Assembly (NCBI GenBank): GCA_046728035.1 | Contig: JBKPDT010000188.1 | Location: forward strand, 1-10,923 | DNA: 10,923 nucleotides | Reading direction: 5' to 3' | DNA from: DASRWT01 sp046728035 | Lineage (GTDB): Bacteria > Methylomirabilota > Methylomirabilia > Rokubacteriales > CSP1-6 | The notes under the pieces: model-generated | Databases searched by the model: none | Seen by the model: the letters and a program-made list of their open reading frames with translations, nothing else | What the model was told of the DNA's origin: nothing | Translations under genes and position numbers: made by a program | Shown here: positions 1 to 6,587 of the stretch, piece after piece | Position numbering within the stretch: the stretch's first letter is position 1 | Layout of the letters: every line of letters starts with the position of its first letter

Positions 1-1526
1 CCGCGCGGCTGGAGGTGATCGATCGCATAGGCGGTCGTCTTGCCGGCGCGGTCGGAGACGAGGGCGCCGTTAGCGCGATGCGGGATGTCGCCCTGCCACT
101 CCGCGTAGCCGTCGAAGAGGTGGTTGAGGAGCCCGGTGCCGCGGGTGTCGGTCAGGAACTCCGAGCGGTAGCCGATGAGCCCGCGGGAGGGGATGCGGTA
201 CTCGAGGCGGACGCGCCCGGTGCCGTGATTCACCATCTTGGTCATCTGGCCCTTGCGGGGCCCGAGCTTCTGCGTCACCGCCCCGATGAACTCCTCGGGG
301 ATGTCCACCACGAGGTGCTCCATCGGCTCCAGCGTCCGGCCGTCCACTTCCTTGGTGATGATCTGGGGCTTGCCGACCTCCATCTCGAAGCCTTCCCGCC
401 GCATCATCTCAATGAGGATGGCGAGCTGGAGCTCGCCGCGGCCGGAGACCCGGAAGGTGTCGGGGGAATCCGTCTCCTCGACGCGGATGGCGACGTTGGT
501 GCGCCGCTCCTTCCAAAGCCGCTCGCGGAGCTGGGTGGAGGTGACGAACCGGCCCTCCCGCCCCGAGAACGGCGAGACGTTGGCGGAGTAGAGCATGGAC
601 ACGGTGGGCTCGTCGATGTGCATGACGGGCAGGGCCACCGGCCGCTCGAGCTCCGCGATGGTCTCGCCGATCTCCACCGCCTCGATGCCCGCCACCGCCA
701 CCAGCTCGCCCGCGGTGGCCTCGGGGATCTCCACGCGCTTGAGTCCCTCGTAGCCGTAAAGGACGGTCACCTTGCCCGGCTCCACGCTGGCGTCGCGATG
801 CACCACCGCCACGCGGTCGTACTGGCGAATGCGCCCGTTGACGATGCGCCCGATCACGAGGCGCCCCACGTAGTCGTCCCAGTCCAGCGAGGTCGCCCGG
901 AGCTGCAGGCCCATCTCGGGGTCGAAGCGCGGCGGCGGGATGGCGGCGACGAGCGTCTCGAAGAGGGGCGCGAGGGTCTTGCCCTCCTCCTCCAGCGAGC
1001 GCTTGGCGATGCCCTTGCGCGCGTCGGTGTAGAGGACGGGGAACTCGAGCTGGTCCTCGGTGGCGTCGAGGTCGATGAAGAGGTCGTAGACCTCGTCGAG
1101 CACCTCGGCGGCGCGCGCGTCCTGCCGGTCGATCTTGTTGATGACGACGACGGGGATGAGCTGGGCCTCGAGCGCCTTCTTGAGCACGAAGCGCGTCTGG
1201 GGCAGCGGCCCCTCGGCGGCGTCCACGAGGAGGAGGACTCCGTCCACGAGGGTCAGCGTGCGCTCCACCTCGCCGCCGAAGTCGGCGTGGCCCGGCGTGT
1301 CCACGATGTTGATCTTCACGTCCTTGTAGTGGATGGACGTGTTCTTCGCCATGATGGTGATGCCCTTCTCGCGCTCGAGGTCGATGGAGTCCATGACCCG
1401 CTCGACCACGTGCTCGTTGGCGCGGAAGATCCCCGACTGCCACAGCATGGCGTCCACGAGGGTGGTCTTGCCGTGATCGACGTGCGCGATGATGGCGACG
1501 TTGCGGATGTCCGGGCGCGACTGCAT
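1..1526 (-). CDS. typA: Translational GTPase TypA/BipA (C-terminus beyond window edge)
   Basis: TypA/BipA is an EF-G-like GTPase that binds the ribosome and supports subunit assembly and stress or cold adaptation. Reading the minus strand gives 508 residues without a stop, against about 600 in the family, so only the C-terminal end is missing. Visible GTPase motifs are the P-loop AHVDHGKT (residues 14-21), the G2 region EREKGITI (51-58), DTPGH (76-80) and NKID (130-133). Elongation-factor domains II and III follow, then the TypA-type region with SRGLIGYRSEFLTDTRGTG near residues 450-470. The usual MDSNDLE stretch reads MDSIDLE here. The ATG at 1524-1526 is secure: an in-frame TAA lies at 1536-1538, three codons upstream. 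The gene is divergent from the cyclophilin gene, with 81 bp between the starts. Family assignment is near certain from the sequence. Confidence 0.97.
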   Translation of the reverse strand, partial: MQSRPDIRNVAIIAHVDHGKTTLVDAMLWQSGIFRANEHVVERVMDSIDLEREKGITIMAKNTSIHYKDVKINIVDTPGHADFGGEVERTLTLVDGVLLLVDAAEGPLPQTRFVLKKALEAQLIPVVVINKIDRQDARAAEVLDEVYDLFIDLDATEDQLEFPVLYTDARKGIAKRSLEEEGKTLAPLFETLVAAIPPPRFDPEMGLQLRATSLDWDDYVGRLVIGRIVNGRIRQYDRVAVVHRDASVEPGKVTVLYGYEGLKRVEIPEATAGELVAVAGIEAVEIGETIAELERPVALPVMHIDEPTVSMLYSANVSPFSGREGRFVTSTQLRERLWKERRTNVAIRVEETDSPDTFRVSGRGELQLAILIEMMRREGFEMEVGKPQIITKEVDGRTLEPMEHLVVDIPEEFIGAVTQKLGPRKGQMTKMVNHGTGRVRLEYRIPSRGLIGYRSEFLTDTRGTGLLNHLFDGYAEWQGDIPHRANGALVSDRAGKTTAYAIDHLQPR

Positions 1527-1547
1527 GTCTTCACTTTAGCACGGGCC

Positions 1548-1577
1548 TAGCCAACCACGCGCGGCCTGAGGCATAAT
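1548..1577 (+). promoter_or_regulatory. Possible promoter for the cyclophilin gene
   Basis: In the 81-bp divergent spacer, CATAAT at 1572-1577 matches the -10 consensus at five of six positions. TAGCCA at 1548-1553 is a weak -35 (four of six) at 18-bp spacing. Transcription would begin near 1584, giving a leader of about 24 nt before the GTG at 1608. A promoter must lie here because the neighbouring gene runs the other way, but the exact boxes are an inference. No convincing minus-strand promoter for typA could be picked out. Confidence 0.4.
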
Positions 1578-1596
1578 GGCCGCATTCCGCATTCGA

Positions 1597-1601
1597 GGAG
1601 G
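1597..1601 (+). promoter_or_regulatory. Ribosome binding site of the cyclophilin gene
   Basis: A full GGAGG lies 6 nt before the GTG at 1608 and decides the start. It is the left half of a perfect 10-bp palindrome, GGAGGCCTCC (1597-1606). The palindrome has no loop of its own, so strong sequestration of the site seems unlikely. Confidence 0.8.
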
Positions 1602-1607
1602 CCTCCC

Positions 1608-2210
1608 GTGCGATTGAATTCCCTCGTGACCATCGCGTGCGCGCTCTCGCTCGCGGCCGGGCTGGGCGGGGCGCCGACGTCCGCGCTCGCCCAGGCGCCG
1701 AAGCCGGCGGAGCCGCCTGCGGCCAAGCCGGACGCCAAACCCGCCGAGCCCAGGAAAGGATCCAAGCCCGTGAAGCAGACAGCCGTGATCACCATGGAGA
1801 AGGGCGGCGACATCGTGATCGAGTTCTACCCGGAGGACGCGCCCAAGACGGTGGACAACTTCGTCAAGCTCGCCAAGAAGGGCTTCTACGACGGGCTCAC
1901 CTTCCACCGCCGCGAGGAGCGCTTCGTGATCCAGGGGGGCGATCCCAAGGGCAACGGCACCGGCGGCCCCGGCTACACCATCCCCGCGGAGTTCAACAAG
2001 CAGAAGCATGTGCGCGGCGCGGTGGCGATGGCGCGGACCCAGGATCCCAACTCGGCGGGGAGCCAGTTCTACATCTGCCTCGCCCCCGCGAACTTCCTCG
2101 ACGGCCAGTACACCGTCTTCGGCATCGTGACCAAGGGCATGGACGTGGCGGACAAGGTGAAGGTGGGCGACAAGATGAAGACGGTGAAGATCGTCGAGCC
2201 GGCCCAGTAG
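1608..2210 (+). CDS. Secreted cyclophilin-type peptidyl-prolyl cis-trans isomerase
   Basis: The 200-residue product catalyses cis-trans isomerisation of X-Pro bonds, probably in the periplasm. Residues 1-28 form a signal peptide with a hydrophobic core and an ALA cleavage site before QA. Residues 29-54 are a Pro/Ala/Lys-rich spacer that may hold the domain off the membrane. The catalytic domain (about 57-200) is of the compact bacterial type: FHR (99-101, Arg of the active site), FVIQGGD (106-112), GTGGPGY (117-123), MART (141-144) and GSQFYI (151-156). The loop after FHR reads REERF instead of the common VIPGF. The GTG start is set by a strong GGAGG site. Only 2 nt separate its stop from the deacylase ATG, so the two are probably co-transcribed. 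Cys11 lies inside the hydrophobic core and is not a lipobox. Confidence 0.95.
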   Translation: MRLNSLVTIACALSLAAGLGGAPTSALAQAPKPAEPPAAKPDAKPAEPRKGSKPVKQTAVITMEKGGDIVIEFYPEDAPKTVDNFVKLAKKGFYDGLTFHRREERFVIQGGDPKGNGTGGPGYTIPAEFNKQKHVRGAVAMARTQDPNSAGSQFYICLAPANFLDGQYTVFGIVTKGMDVADKVKVGDKMKTVKIVEPAQ

Positions 2211-2212
2211 CC

Positions 2213-3814
2213 ATGTCCTGGTCGCTCCTCATCAAGAACGGCACCGTGGTGAATGGCAGCGGCGTGCCGGCCGTCCCCGCCGACGTCGCCCTCGAGGGCG
2301 ACCGGATCGCCGCCATCGGGCCCGACCTCACCGGCGAGGCCGCGCGCACCATCGACGCGCGCGGCCTCATGGTGGCGCCGGGCTTCATCGACATCCACTC
2401 GCACTCGGACCTCGTTTACCACACCTGTCCCTCCGCGGAGTCGAAGGTGCGCCAGGGCGTCACCACCGAGGTGGTGGGGATGTGCGGGTTCTCGCCCGCG
2501 CCCATCGCCCCCGGCCGCTTGGAGATGGTGCGCGACTGGATGGGCGGCATCGGCGAGCAGCCCCACGCCACCTGGCAGACGTTCGCGCAGTACCTGGACC
2601 ACGTGCGCGGGCTCGGCCTCTCCGTCAACGTGGCGCAGTTCGTGGGCCACGGCGCCCTTCGCCTCGCCACCGCGGGCGCGGAAGCGCGGCCGGTCACCGC
2701 CGACGAGCAGCGCCAGATGGAGCGTCTCCTCGCCGAGGGCATGGACGCCGGGGCGTTCGGCTACTCCACCGGCCTCGTCTACGCCCCGAGCGTGTTCAGC
2801 AATACCGAGGAGCTGACCTCGCTCGCCCGGAGCATGGCCGGGCGCAACGGCCTTTACTTCTCCCACATCCGCGGCGAGGCGGGCACCCTCGAGACCGCCC
2901 TCGAGGAGGCCATCCGCATCGGCGAGCAGGCCGGCGTGCCCGTGCAGGTGGCCCACGTGAAGGCGGCGGGGCGCGAGAACTGGGGGAAGATGGACCGGGC
3001 GCTCCGCGCGTTCGACGTCGCGCGCGCCCGGGGGCTGGACATCACCGGCGACGTGTACCCCTATCCCGCGGGCAGCACCAAGATGGACAGCCTCCTGCCG
3101 GGCTGGATGCAGGACGGCGGCATCGCCAAGCTCCTCGAGCGCCTCGCCGACCCCAAGGCCCGCGAGCGCGCCATCCGCGACTGCCTGGTCGCGGGCGAGC
3201 GCTGGGGCAGCGCTTCGGGCTCCACCGGCTGGGACGAGATCATGATCGCCACCTGCTCGAAGCCCGAGCTCGAGGGCCTGAGCCTCGCCGAGCTGGCCCG
3301 GCGCACCGGCCGCGAGCCCGCCCACGCCATGATGGATCTCGTCCTCTCGGAGAAGGCCACCGTCGCCATGATCTCCTTCTCCCAGAGCGAGGAAAACGTG
3401 GCGAACGCCACCGCCTACGCCCACTCGATGATCGGCTCTGACTCGCTCTCGCTCCACGCCGGGCCGGGGCCCCATCGCGGCAAGCCCCACCCCCGCAGCT
3501 ACGGGACCTTCCCCCGCGTGCTCGGGCGCTTCGTCCGCGAGCGGCGGCTCTTCTCCTGGGAGTCCGCCGTGCAGAAGATGACGGGCATGCCCGCGGCGAA
3601 GCTACGGCTGAAGGACCGCGGGCTCCTGCGTCCCGGCTACGCGGCCGATCTCGCCCTGTTCGATCCCGGGACCGTGCAGGACGAGGCCACCTTCCCGGAC
3701 CCGCACCGCCATCCGACCGGGATCCCCTACGTCATCGTCAACGGCCGGGTGGTGGTGGACGGCCCGCGCTTCAACGCGGTGCCGGCGGGCCGGGTGCTGA
3801 CGCCTCGAGGCTGA
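2213..3814 (+). CDS. N-acyl-D-amino-acid deacylase (D-aminoacylase, amidohydrolase superfamily)
   Basis: The 533-residue enzyme should hydrolyse N-acyl-D-amino acids to free D-amino acids and a fatty or acetic acid, probably in the cytoplasm since no signal peptide is seen. Amidohydrolase metal-site residues are all present: HSHSD (His62, His64), Cys91 in VGMCGFSPAP, His218 in YFSHIRGEA, His248 in VQVAHVKAAG, and Asp410 in SMIGSD. These correspond to the zinc ligands known from Alcaligenes D-aminoacylase (His67, His69, Cys96, His220, His250, Asp366). The C-terminal part carries the usual HPRSYGTFPRVLG stretch and a closing beta-sandwich strand (YVIVNGRVVVDG). Length is normal for the family. 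The ATG lies 2 nt after the cyclophilin stop and has no clear Shine-Dalgarno, suggesting translational coupling. The true substrate could be another N-acyl or dihydro-compound; the subfamily call is good, the substrate is inferred. Confidence 0.93.
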   Translation: MSWSLLIKNGTVVNGSGVPAVPADVALEGDRIAAIGPDLTGEAARTIDARGLMVAPGFIDIHSHSDLVYHTCPSAESKVRQGVTTEVVGMCGFSPAPIAPGRLEMVRDWMGGIGEQPHATWQTFAQYLDHVRGLGLSVNVAQFVGHGALRLATAGAEARPVTADEQRQMERLLAEGMDAGAFGYSTGLVYAPSVFSNTEELTSLARSMAGRNGLYFSHIRGEAGTLETALEEAIRIGEQAGVPVQVAHVKAAGRENWGKMDRALRAFDVARARGLDITGDVYPYPAGSTKMDSLLPGWMQDGGIAKLLERLADPKARERAIRDCLVAGERWGSASGSTGWDEIMIATCSKPELEGLSLAELARRTGREPAHAMMDLVLSEKATVAMISFSQSEENVANATAYAHSMIGSDSLSLHAGPGPHRGKPHPRSYGTFPRVLGRFVRERRLFSWESAVQKMTGMPAAKLRLKDRGLLRPGYAADLALFDPGTVQDEATFPDPHRHPTGIPYVIVNGRVVVDGPRFNAVPAGRVLTPRG

Positions 3815-3827
3815 GCGCGCCGTCCGT

Positions 3828-4154
3828 GTGACCGAGCCCCAGTACCTCTACCTCACCACGCGCGGGCGGAAGAGTGGCCAGCCGCGCCAGATCGAGATCT
3901 GGTTCACGCGCTACGAGGGCCGCTACTACCTCGTGGCCGAACATCGCGAGCACGCCCACTGGGTGCGCAACCTCCTCGCCAACCCGCATGTCCAGGTGCG
4001 GGTGGGCGACGGGCGCTTTCCCGCCCGGGCCCGCGTGGTGGACGCGCGCAAGGAGCCGGCCCTGGCCCGAGAGATCCGGGCGCGCTCCGAGAAGAAGTAC
4101 GGGTGGGGTGACGGCCTGGTCGTGGAGCTCGACCCCGCCGGCCCGCCCCGCTGA
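3828..4154 (+). CDS. Small nitroreductase/deazaflavin-dependent oxidoreductase family protein (DUF385 type)
   Basis: The 108-residue product resembles the split-barrel nitroreductases whose best-known member is mycobacterial Ddn, which uses coenzyme F420. Family marks are TTRGRKSGQPR (residues 10-20), the strand QIEIWF (21-26), YYLVAEHR (33-40) and HAHWVRNLLANPHVQVRVG (42-60). Members bind F420 or a flavin; the sequence alone does not decide which, and no F420 synthesis gene is in the window. At 108 residues it is on the short side and lacks much of an N-terminal helix, but the core is intact. The start is GTG at 3828; no other in-frame start lies between it and the upstream gene. It begins 13 nt after the deacylase stop and has only a distant GAGG, so it is likely the third gene of the cyclophilin-deacylase transcript. 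Substrate unknown. Confidence 0.8.
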   Translation: MTEPQYLYLTTRGRKSGQPRQIEIWFTRYEGRYYLVAEHREHAHWVRNLLANPHVQVRVGDGRFPARARVVDARKEPALAREIRARSEKKYGWGDGLVVELDPAGPPR

Positions 4155-4180
4155 CCCTCCGCGACCGGGACGCCTCGGAG

Positions 4181-4208
4181 TTGACGGGGCCTCTCACTCA
4201 CATATATG
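4181..4208 (+). promoter_or_regulatory. Sigma70-like promoter of the tup/mod operon
   Basis: TTGACG at 4181-4186 matches the -35 consensus at five of six positions. After a 16-bp spacer comes TATATG at 4203-4208 (four of six). The spacer and surroundings are AT-richer than most of the window. Predicted transcription start is near 4215. The TTG of the -35 box could be misread as a start codon for tupA, but it has no ribosome binding site and would spoil the signal peptide. Confidence 0.65.
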
Positions 4209-4221
4209 CTCTCCAGAGCAT
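4206..4221. promoter_or_regulatory. Palindromic candidate operator over the tupA promoter
   Basis: ATGCTCT (4206-4212) and AGAGCAT (4215-4221) are perfect 7-bp inverted repeats around a CC centre. The site covers half of the -10 box and the predicted transcription start, the usual place for a dimeric repressor. The regulator is not encoded in the window. Given the operon, a ModE/TunR-like oxyanion sensor is a natural guess, but the sequence does not obviously resemble the AT-rich E. coli ModE site. In RNA it could also form a hairpin with a loop too tight to be very stable. Confidence 0.55.
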
Positions 4222-4222
4222 C

Positions 4223-5074
4223 ATGGGATGCTCGGAGGCCACCCTGACGATCTCGCGGATCTTCCTGTCCCTGGCGCTCATCATCGCGACGGCCGCGCCC
4301 GCCCTTGCCCAGCCTACGGTCGTCATCCTGTCCACCACCACGAGCACGCAGGACTCGGGGCTCCTCGACGTCCTCGTGCCGCTGTTCGAGAGGAAATCCG
4401 GGGTGAGCGTGAAGACCATCTCGGTGGGCACCGGCCAGGCGCTGGCGCTGGCCGCCCGCGGCGAGGCCGACGTGACCCTGGCGCATGCGCCCGCGCTGGA
4501 GAAGAAATACGTCGAGGACGGGAAGATGCTCAATCGCCGCCTCGTCATGTACAACGACTTCGTCATCATCGGCCCCGAGAGCGATCCCGCGCGGATCAAG
4601 GGACGGCCGAAGGTGGTGGAGGCGTTCAAGCGCATCGCGGCCGGCCAGGCCCGCTTCGTCTCGCGCGGTGACAAGTCCGGCACCCATATGCTCGAGCTGG
4701 GCTTGTGGCAACAGGCGGGCGTCGAGCCGAGGGCACCCTGGTACATAGAATCGGGGCAGGGGATGGGCACTACCCTGGGCATCGCGAACGACCGGCGCGC
4801 CTACACGATCACGGACCGCGGCACCTGGCTCGCGTTCCAGAAGCGCGTCAGCCTGCCCATCCTCGTCGAAAAGGACCGGCCGCTGTTGAACATCTACTCG
4901 GTGATGGAGGTCAACCCGGCCAATGGCCCTCGCGTGAACGCCGCCGGCGGCAAAGCCTTCGCCGACTTCATGCTCTCCCCGGAGGTCCAGGCTGTCATCA
5001 AGTCCTTCGGCGTGGACAAGTACGGCCTGCCGCTGTTCATCCCCATCGCCGGCAAGAAGGACGAGGACTTCTAG
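4223..5074 (+). CDS. tupA: Tungstate ABC transporter, substrate-binding protein TupA
   Basis: TupA captures tungstate in the periplasm and hands it to TupB. From the ATG at 4223 the protein has 283 residues. Family motifs are clear: TTTSTQDSGLLD (residues 38-49), SRGDKSGTH (147-155), SGQGMGTTLG (177-186) and YTITDRGTWLAF (194-205). The signal peptide ends APALA before Gln30. The start is uncertain. ATG 4223 adds a short acidic stretch (GCSEAT) ahead of the signal peptide and has only AGAG 4 nt upstream, inside the candidate operator. A CTG at 4244 has a perfect GGAGG (4234-4238) 5 nt upstream and would give an n-region TISRIF, typical of Sec signals. A TTG at 4181 is more likely the -35 box. 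It is the first gene of the six-gene oxyanion locus; the partner permease starts 24 nt after the stop. Distinguishing tungstate from molybdate rests on family resemblance. Confidence 0.92.
   Translation: MGCSEATLTISRIFLSLALIIATAAPALAQPTVVILSTTTSTQDSGLLDVLVPLFERKSGVSVKTISVGTGQALALAARGEADVTLAHAPALEKKYVEDGKMLNRRLVMYNDFVIIGPESDPARIKGRPKVVEAFKRIAAGQARFVSRGDKSGTHMLELGLWQQAGVEPRAPWYIESGQGMGTTLGIANDRRAYTITDRGTWLAFQKRVSLPILVEKDRPLLNIYSVMEVNPANGPRVNAAGGKAFADFMLSPEVQAVIKSFGVDKYGLPLFIPIAGKKDEDF
4234..4238 (+). promoter_or_regulatory. GGAGG ribosome binding site favouring a CTG start for tupA
   Basis: This is the only full Shine-Dalgarno in the tupA leader. It lies downstream of ATG 4223 and 5 nt ahead of the in-frame CTG at 4244-4246. 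If used, the leader RNA from about 4215 would be near 29 nt and the protein 276 residues. Confidence 0.4.
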
Positions 5075-5098
5075 CCCGCCCGGCCCGGGGGCTGCGCC

Positions 5099-5794
5099 AT
5101 GGGGCTGATAGCCGACGGCGTTCTCGAGGCGCTCCGCCTCCTGCTGATGGGCGACCCGGAGGTGTGGCGGATCACTCTCCTCTCGCTCCAGATCTCGGGC
5201 GCGGCCACCCTGCTCTCGCTCGTGGTCGGCATCCCCGCCGGCACCGCGCTCGCCCTCACGCGCTTCCCCGGCCGCGGCCTGGTGGTGAGCCTCGTGAACA
5301 CGGGGATGGGGCTCCCGCCCGTGGTGGTCGGGCTCTTCGTCACGATCCTCCTCTGGCGCAACGGCCTTCTCGGCGCCCTCGAGCTGCTCTACACGCCAAC
5401 GGCCATGGTGCTGGCCCAGCTGGTGATCGCCACGCCCATCGTCACCGGCCTCACCCTCGCCGCCGTGCAGCAGATCCCCGAGCGCTTCCGTCTCCAGATC
5501 CTGGCGCTGGGCGCCTCCCGCCTTCAGATGACCTGGGTGCTCGTCAAGGAGGCCCGCCTGCCCATGCTCGCCGCGATGATGGCGGGCTTCGGCGGCGTGA
5601 TCTCCGAGGTCGGCGCCTCCATGATGGTGGGCGGCAATATCAAGGGCTCCACGCGGGTCCTCACCACCGCCACCGTGCTCGAGACCGGCAAGGGCAACTT
5701 CGACATCGCGATCGCGCTGTCCGTCATCCTCCTCGCCATCACGTTCCTCGTGAACTGGGCCCTCACCTCGATCCAGCAGCGCCGGCGCGTCTGA
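5099..5794 (+). CDS. tupB: Tungstate ABC transporter permease TupB
   Basis: TupB is the membrane channel subunit of the tungstate importer. The 231-residue protein shows about five membrane segments (near residues 25-52, 60-86, 100-123, 153-177 and 202-223). The cytoplasmic coupling loop, which contacts the ATPase, lies around 136-156 (ALGASRLQMTWVLVKEARLP). The TupB-type stretch EVGASMMVGGNIKGSTRVLT spans 170-189. It begins at an ATG 24 nt after tupA and lacks a strong Shine-Dalgarno. Its natural ATPase partner is TupC, which is separated from it here by modABC. Length and topology are normal for the family. Confidence 0.94.
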   Translation: MGLIADGVLEALRLLLMGDPEVWRITLLSLQISGAATLLSLVVGIPAGTALALTRFPGRGLVVSLVNTGMGLPPVVVGLFVTILLWRNGLLGALELLYTPTAMVLAQLVIATPIVTGLTLAAVQQIPERFRLQILALGASRLQMTWVLVKEARLPMLAAMMAGFGGVISEVGASMMVGGNIKGSTRVLTTATVLETGKGNFDIAIALSVILLAITFLVNWALTSIQQRRRV

Positions 5795-5804
5795 GGGCGT
5801 CGGG

Positions 5805-5810
5805 TATACT
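5805..5810 (+). promoter_or_regulatory. -10-like element just ahead of modA
   Basis: TATACT matches the -10 consensus at five of six positions and ends 6 nt before the modA ATG (5817). No -35 or Shine-Dalgarno accompanies it. If active, the transcript would begin at or beside the ATG, giving a leaderless message. This is one hexamer in a 22-nt gap, so it may be coincidental. Confidence 0.3.
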
Positions 5811-5816
5811 CGCGTC

Positions 5817-6581
5817 ATGCTGTCCGCCATGCTTGCCGGGCTCGTCCTTCTCGCCGCGTTCGCCCCTTCCGCTGTCGCGCAGGCGCGGCCTCCCTCGCTC
5901 ACCGTCTATGGCGCCGCCGACCTCGCCCTGGCCTTCAAGGAGATCGTCCCCCTCTTCGAAAAGGCATCGGGCACCAAGGTGACCCTGGTCCTCGGCTCCA
6001 CCGGCAATCTCGCGAAGCAGATCGAGCACGGCGCGCCCGCCGACGTGTTCTTCGCGGCCAACGTGAGCTTCGTTGATGACCTCCATGCCAAGGGAGCCGT
6101 CATTCCCGAGACCCGCCAGCTCTATGCGCAGGGACGCATCGTTCTGGCCACCTCCGAGAAGACCGGAGTTCGCCTGGCCGGGCTCGGCGACCTCACGCGG
6201 CCGGAGGTCCGGAAGATCGCCATCGCGAACCCGGAGCACGCCCCCTACGGCCGCGCCGCGCAGGAAGCCCTCCGGGCCTCCGGGCTCTGGGAGAACGTGA
6301 AGGCCAAGCTCGTCTACGGGGAGAACATCCGCCATACCCTGCAGTTCGTGGAGACGGGCGCGGTGGACGCAGGCATCGTGGCGCTCTCGGTGGTGAACGT
6401 GCCCGGCATCGTCCACGTGGGGATCGACCCCGCCCTGCACGCGCCCCTCAACCAGATGGCGGCGGTGGTGAAGCGAAGCCCGCGCCCCGAGCTCGGGCTG
6501 GCGTTCATCCAGTTCGTGAACGGGCCCGACGGGCGGCTTATCATGCGACGCTACGGCTTCCGTCTGCCCGGCGAGTTCTGA
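5817..6581 (+). CDS. modA: Molybdate ABC transporter, substrate-binding protein ModA
   Basis: ModA binds molybdate (often also tungstate) in the periplasm. The 254-residue protein has a signal peptide (residues 1-21, ending SAVA before Gln22) with no basic residue in its n-region, which is unusual. Core motifs are VYGAADLALAF (30-40), GSTGNLAKQIEHGAPADVFFAAN (60-82), ANPEHAPYG (137-145), VETGAVDAGIVALS (178-191) and RRYGF (244-248). Aligned by eye with E. coli ModA, the oxyanion-binding Ser12 falls on Asp35 and Tyr170 on Ala189, while the Ser of the GS loop is kept (Ser61). Tyr144 in APYG may supply the tyrosine, as in non-enterobacterial ModA types. ATG 5817 is the only usable start; it has no Shine-Dalgarno. 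It lies 22 nt after tupB and 6 nt before modB. Confidence 0.94.
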   Translation: MLSAMLAGLVLLAAFAPSAVAQARPPSLTVYGAADLALAFKEIVPLFEKASGTKVTLVLGSTGNLAKQIEHGAPADVFFAANVSFVDDLHAKGAVIPETRQLYAQGRIVLATSEKTGVRLAGLGDLTRPEVRKIAIANPEHAPYGRAAQEALRASGLWENVKAKLVYGENIRHTLQFVETGAVDAGIVALSVVNVPGIVHVGIDPALHAPLNQMAAVVKRSPRPELGLAFIQFVNGPDGRLIMRRYGFRLPGEF

Positions 6582-6587
6582 GCCGAC

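Noticed and set aside
15..1550. 511-codon plus-strand open frame
   Set aside because: It is antisense to typA, whose minus-strand translation carries all GTPase motifs. The plus product is an Asp/Glu/His/Leu-rich composition artefact.
1638..1640. Cys11 of the cyclophilin as a lipoprotein attachment site
   Set aside because: It lies at the start of the hydrophobic core, not after it, and lacks a Leu at -3. The ALA site at 26-28 fits signal peptidase I.
1637..2212. N-terminal extension of the deacylase through the cyclophilin gene
   Set aside because: The frame is open but the translation is an Arg/Gly-rich shadow of the cyclophilin. The amidohydrolase begins normally at ATG 2213.
4157..4180. 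Stem CTCCG/CGGAG as a terminator before the tup promoter
   Set aside because: Five base pairs with a 14-nt loop and no T run; too weak to call.
4155..4222. Molybdenum-cofactor riboswitch upstream of tupA
   Set aside because: The predicted leader is far too short and no extended structured element is visible.
3926..5902. 658-codon minus-strand open frame
   Set aside because: Shadow across four well-supported plus-strand genes; low-complexity Gly/Glu/His/Arg composition, no recognisable domain.
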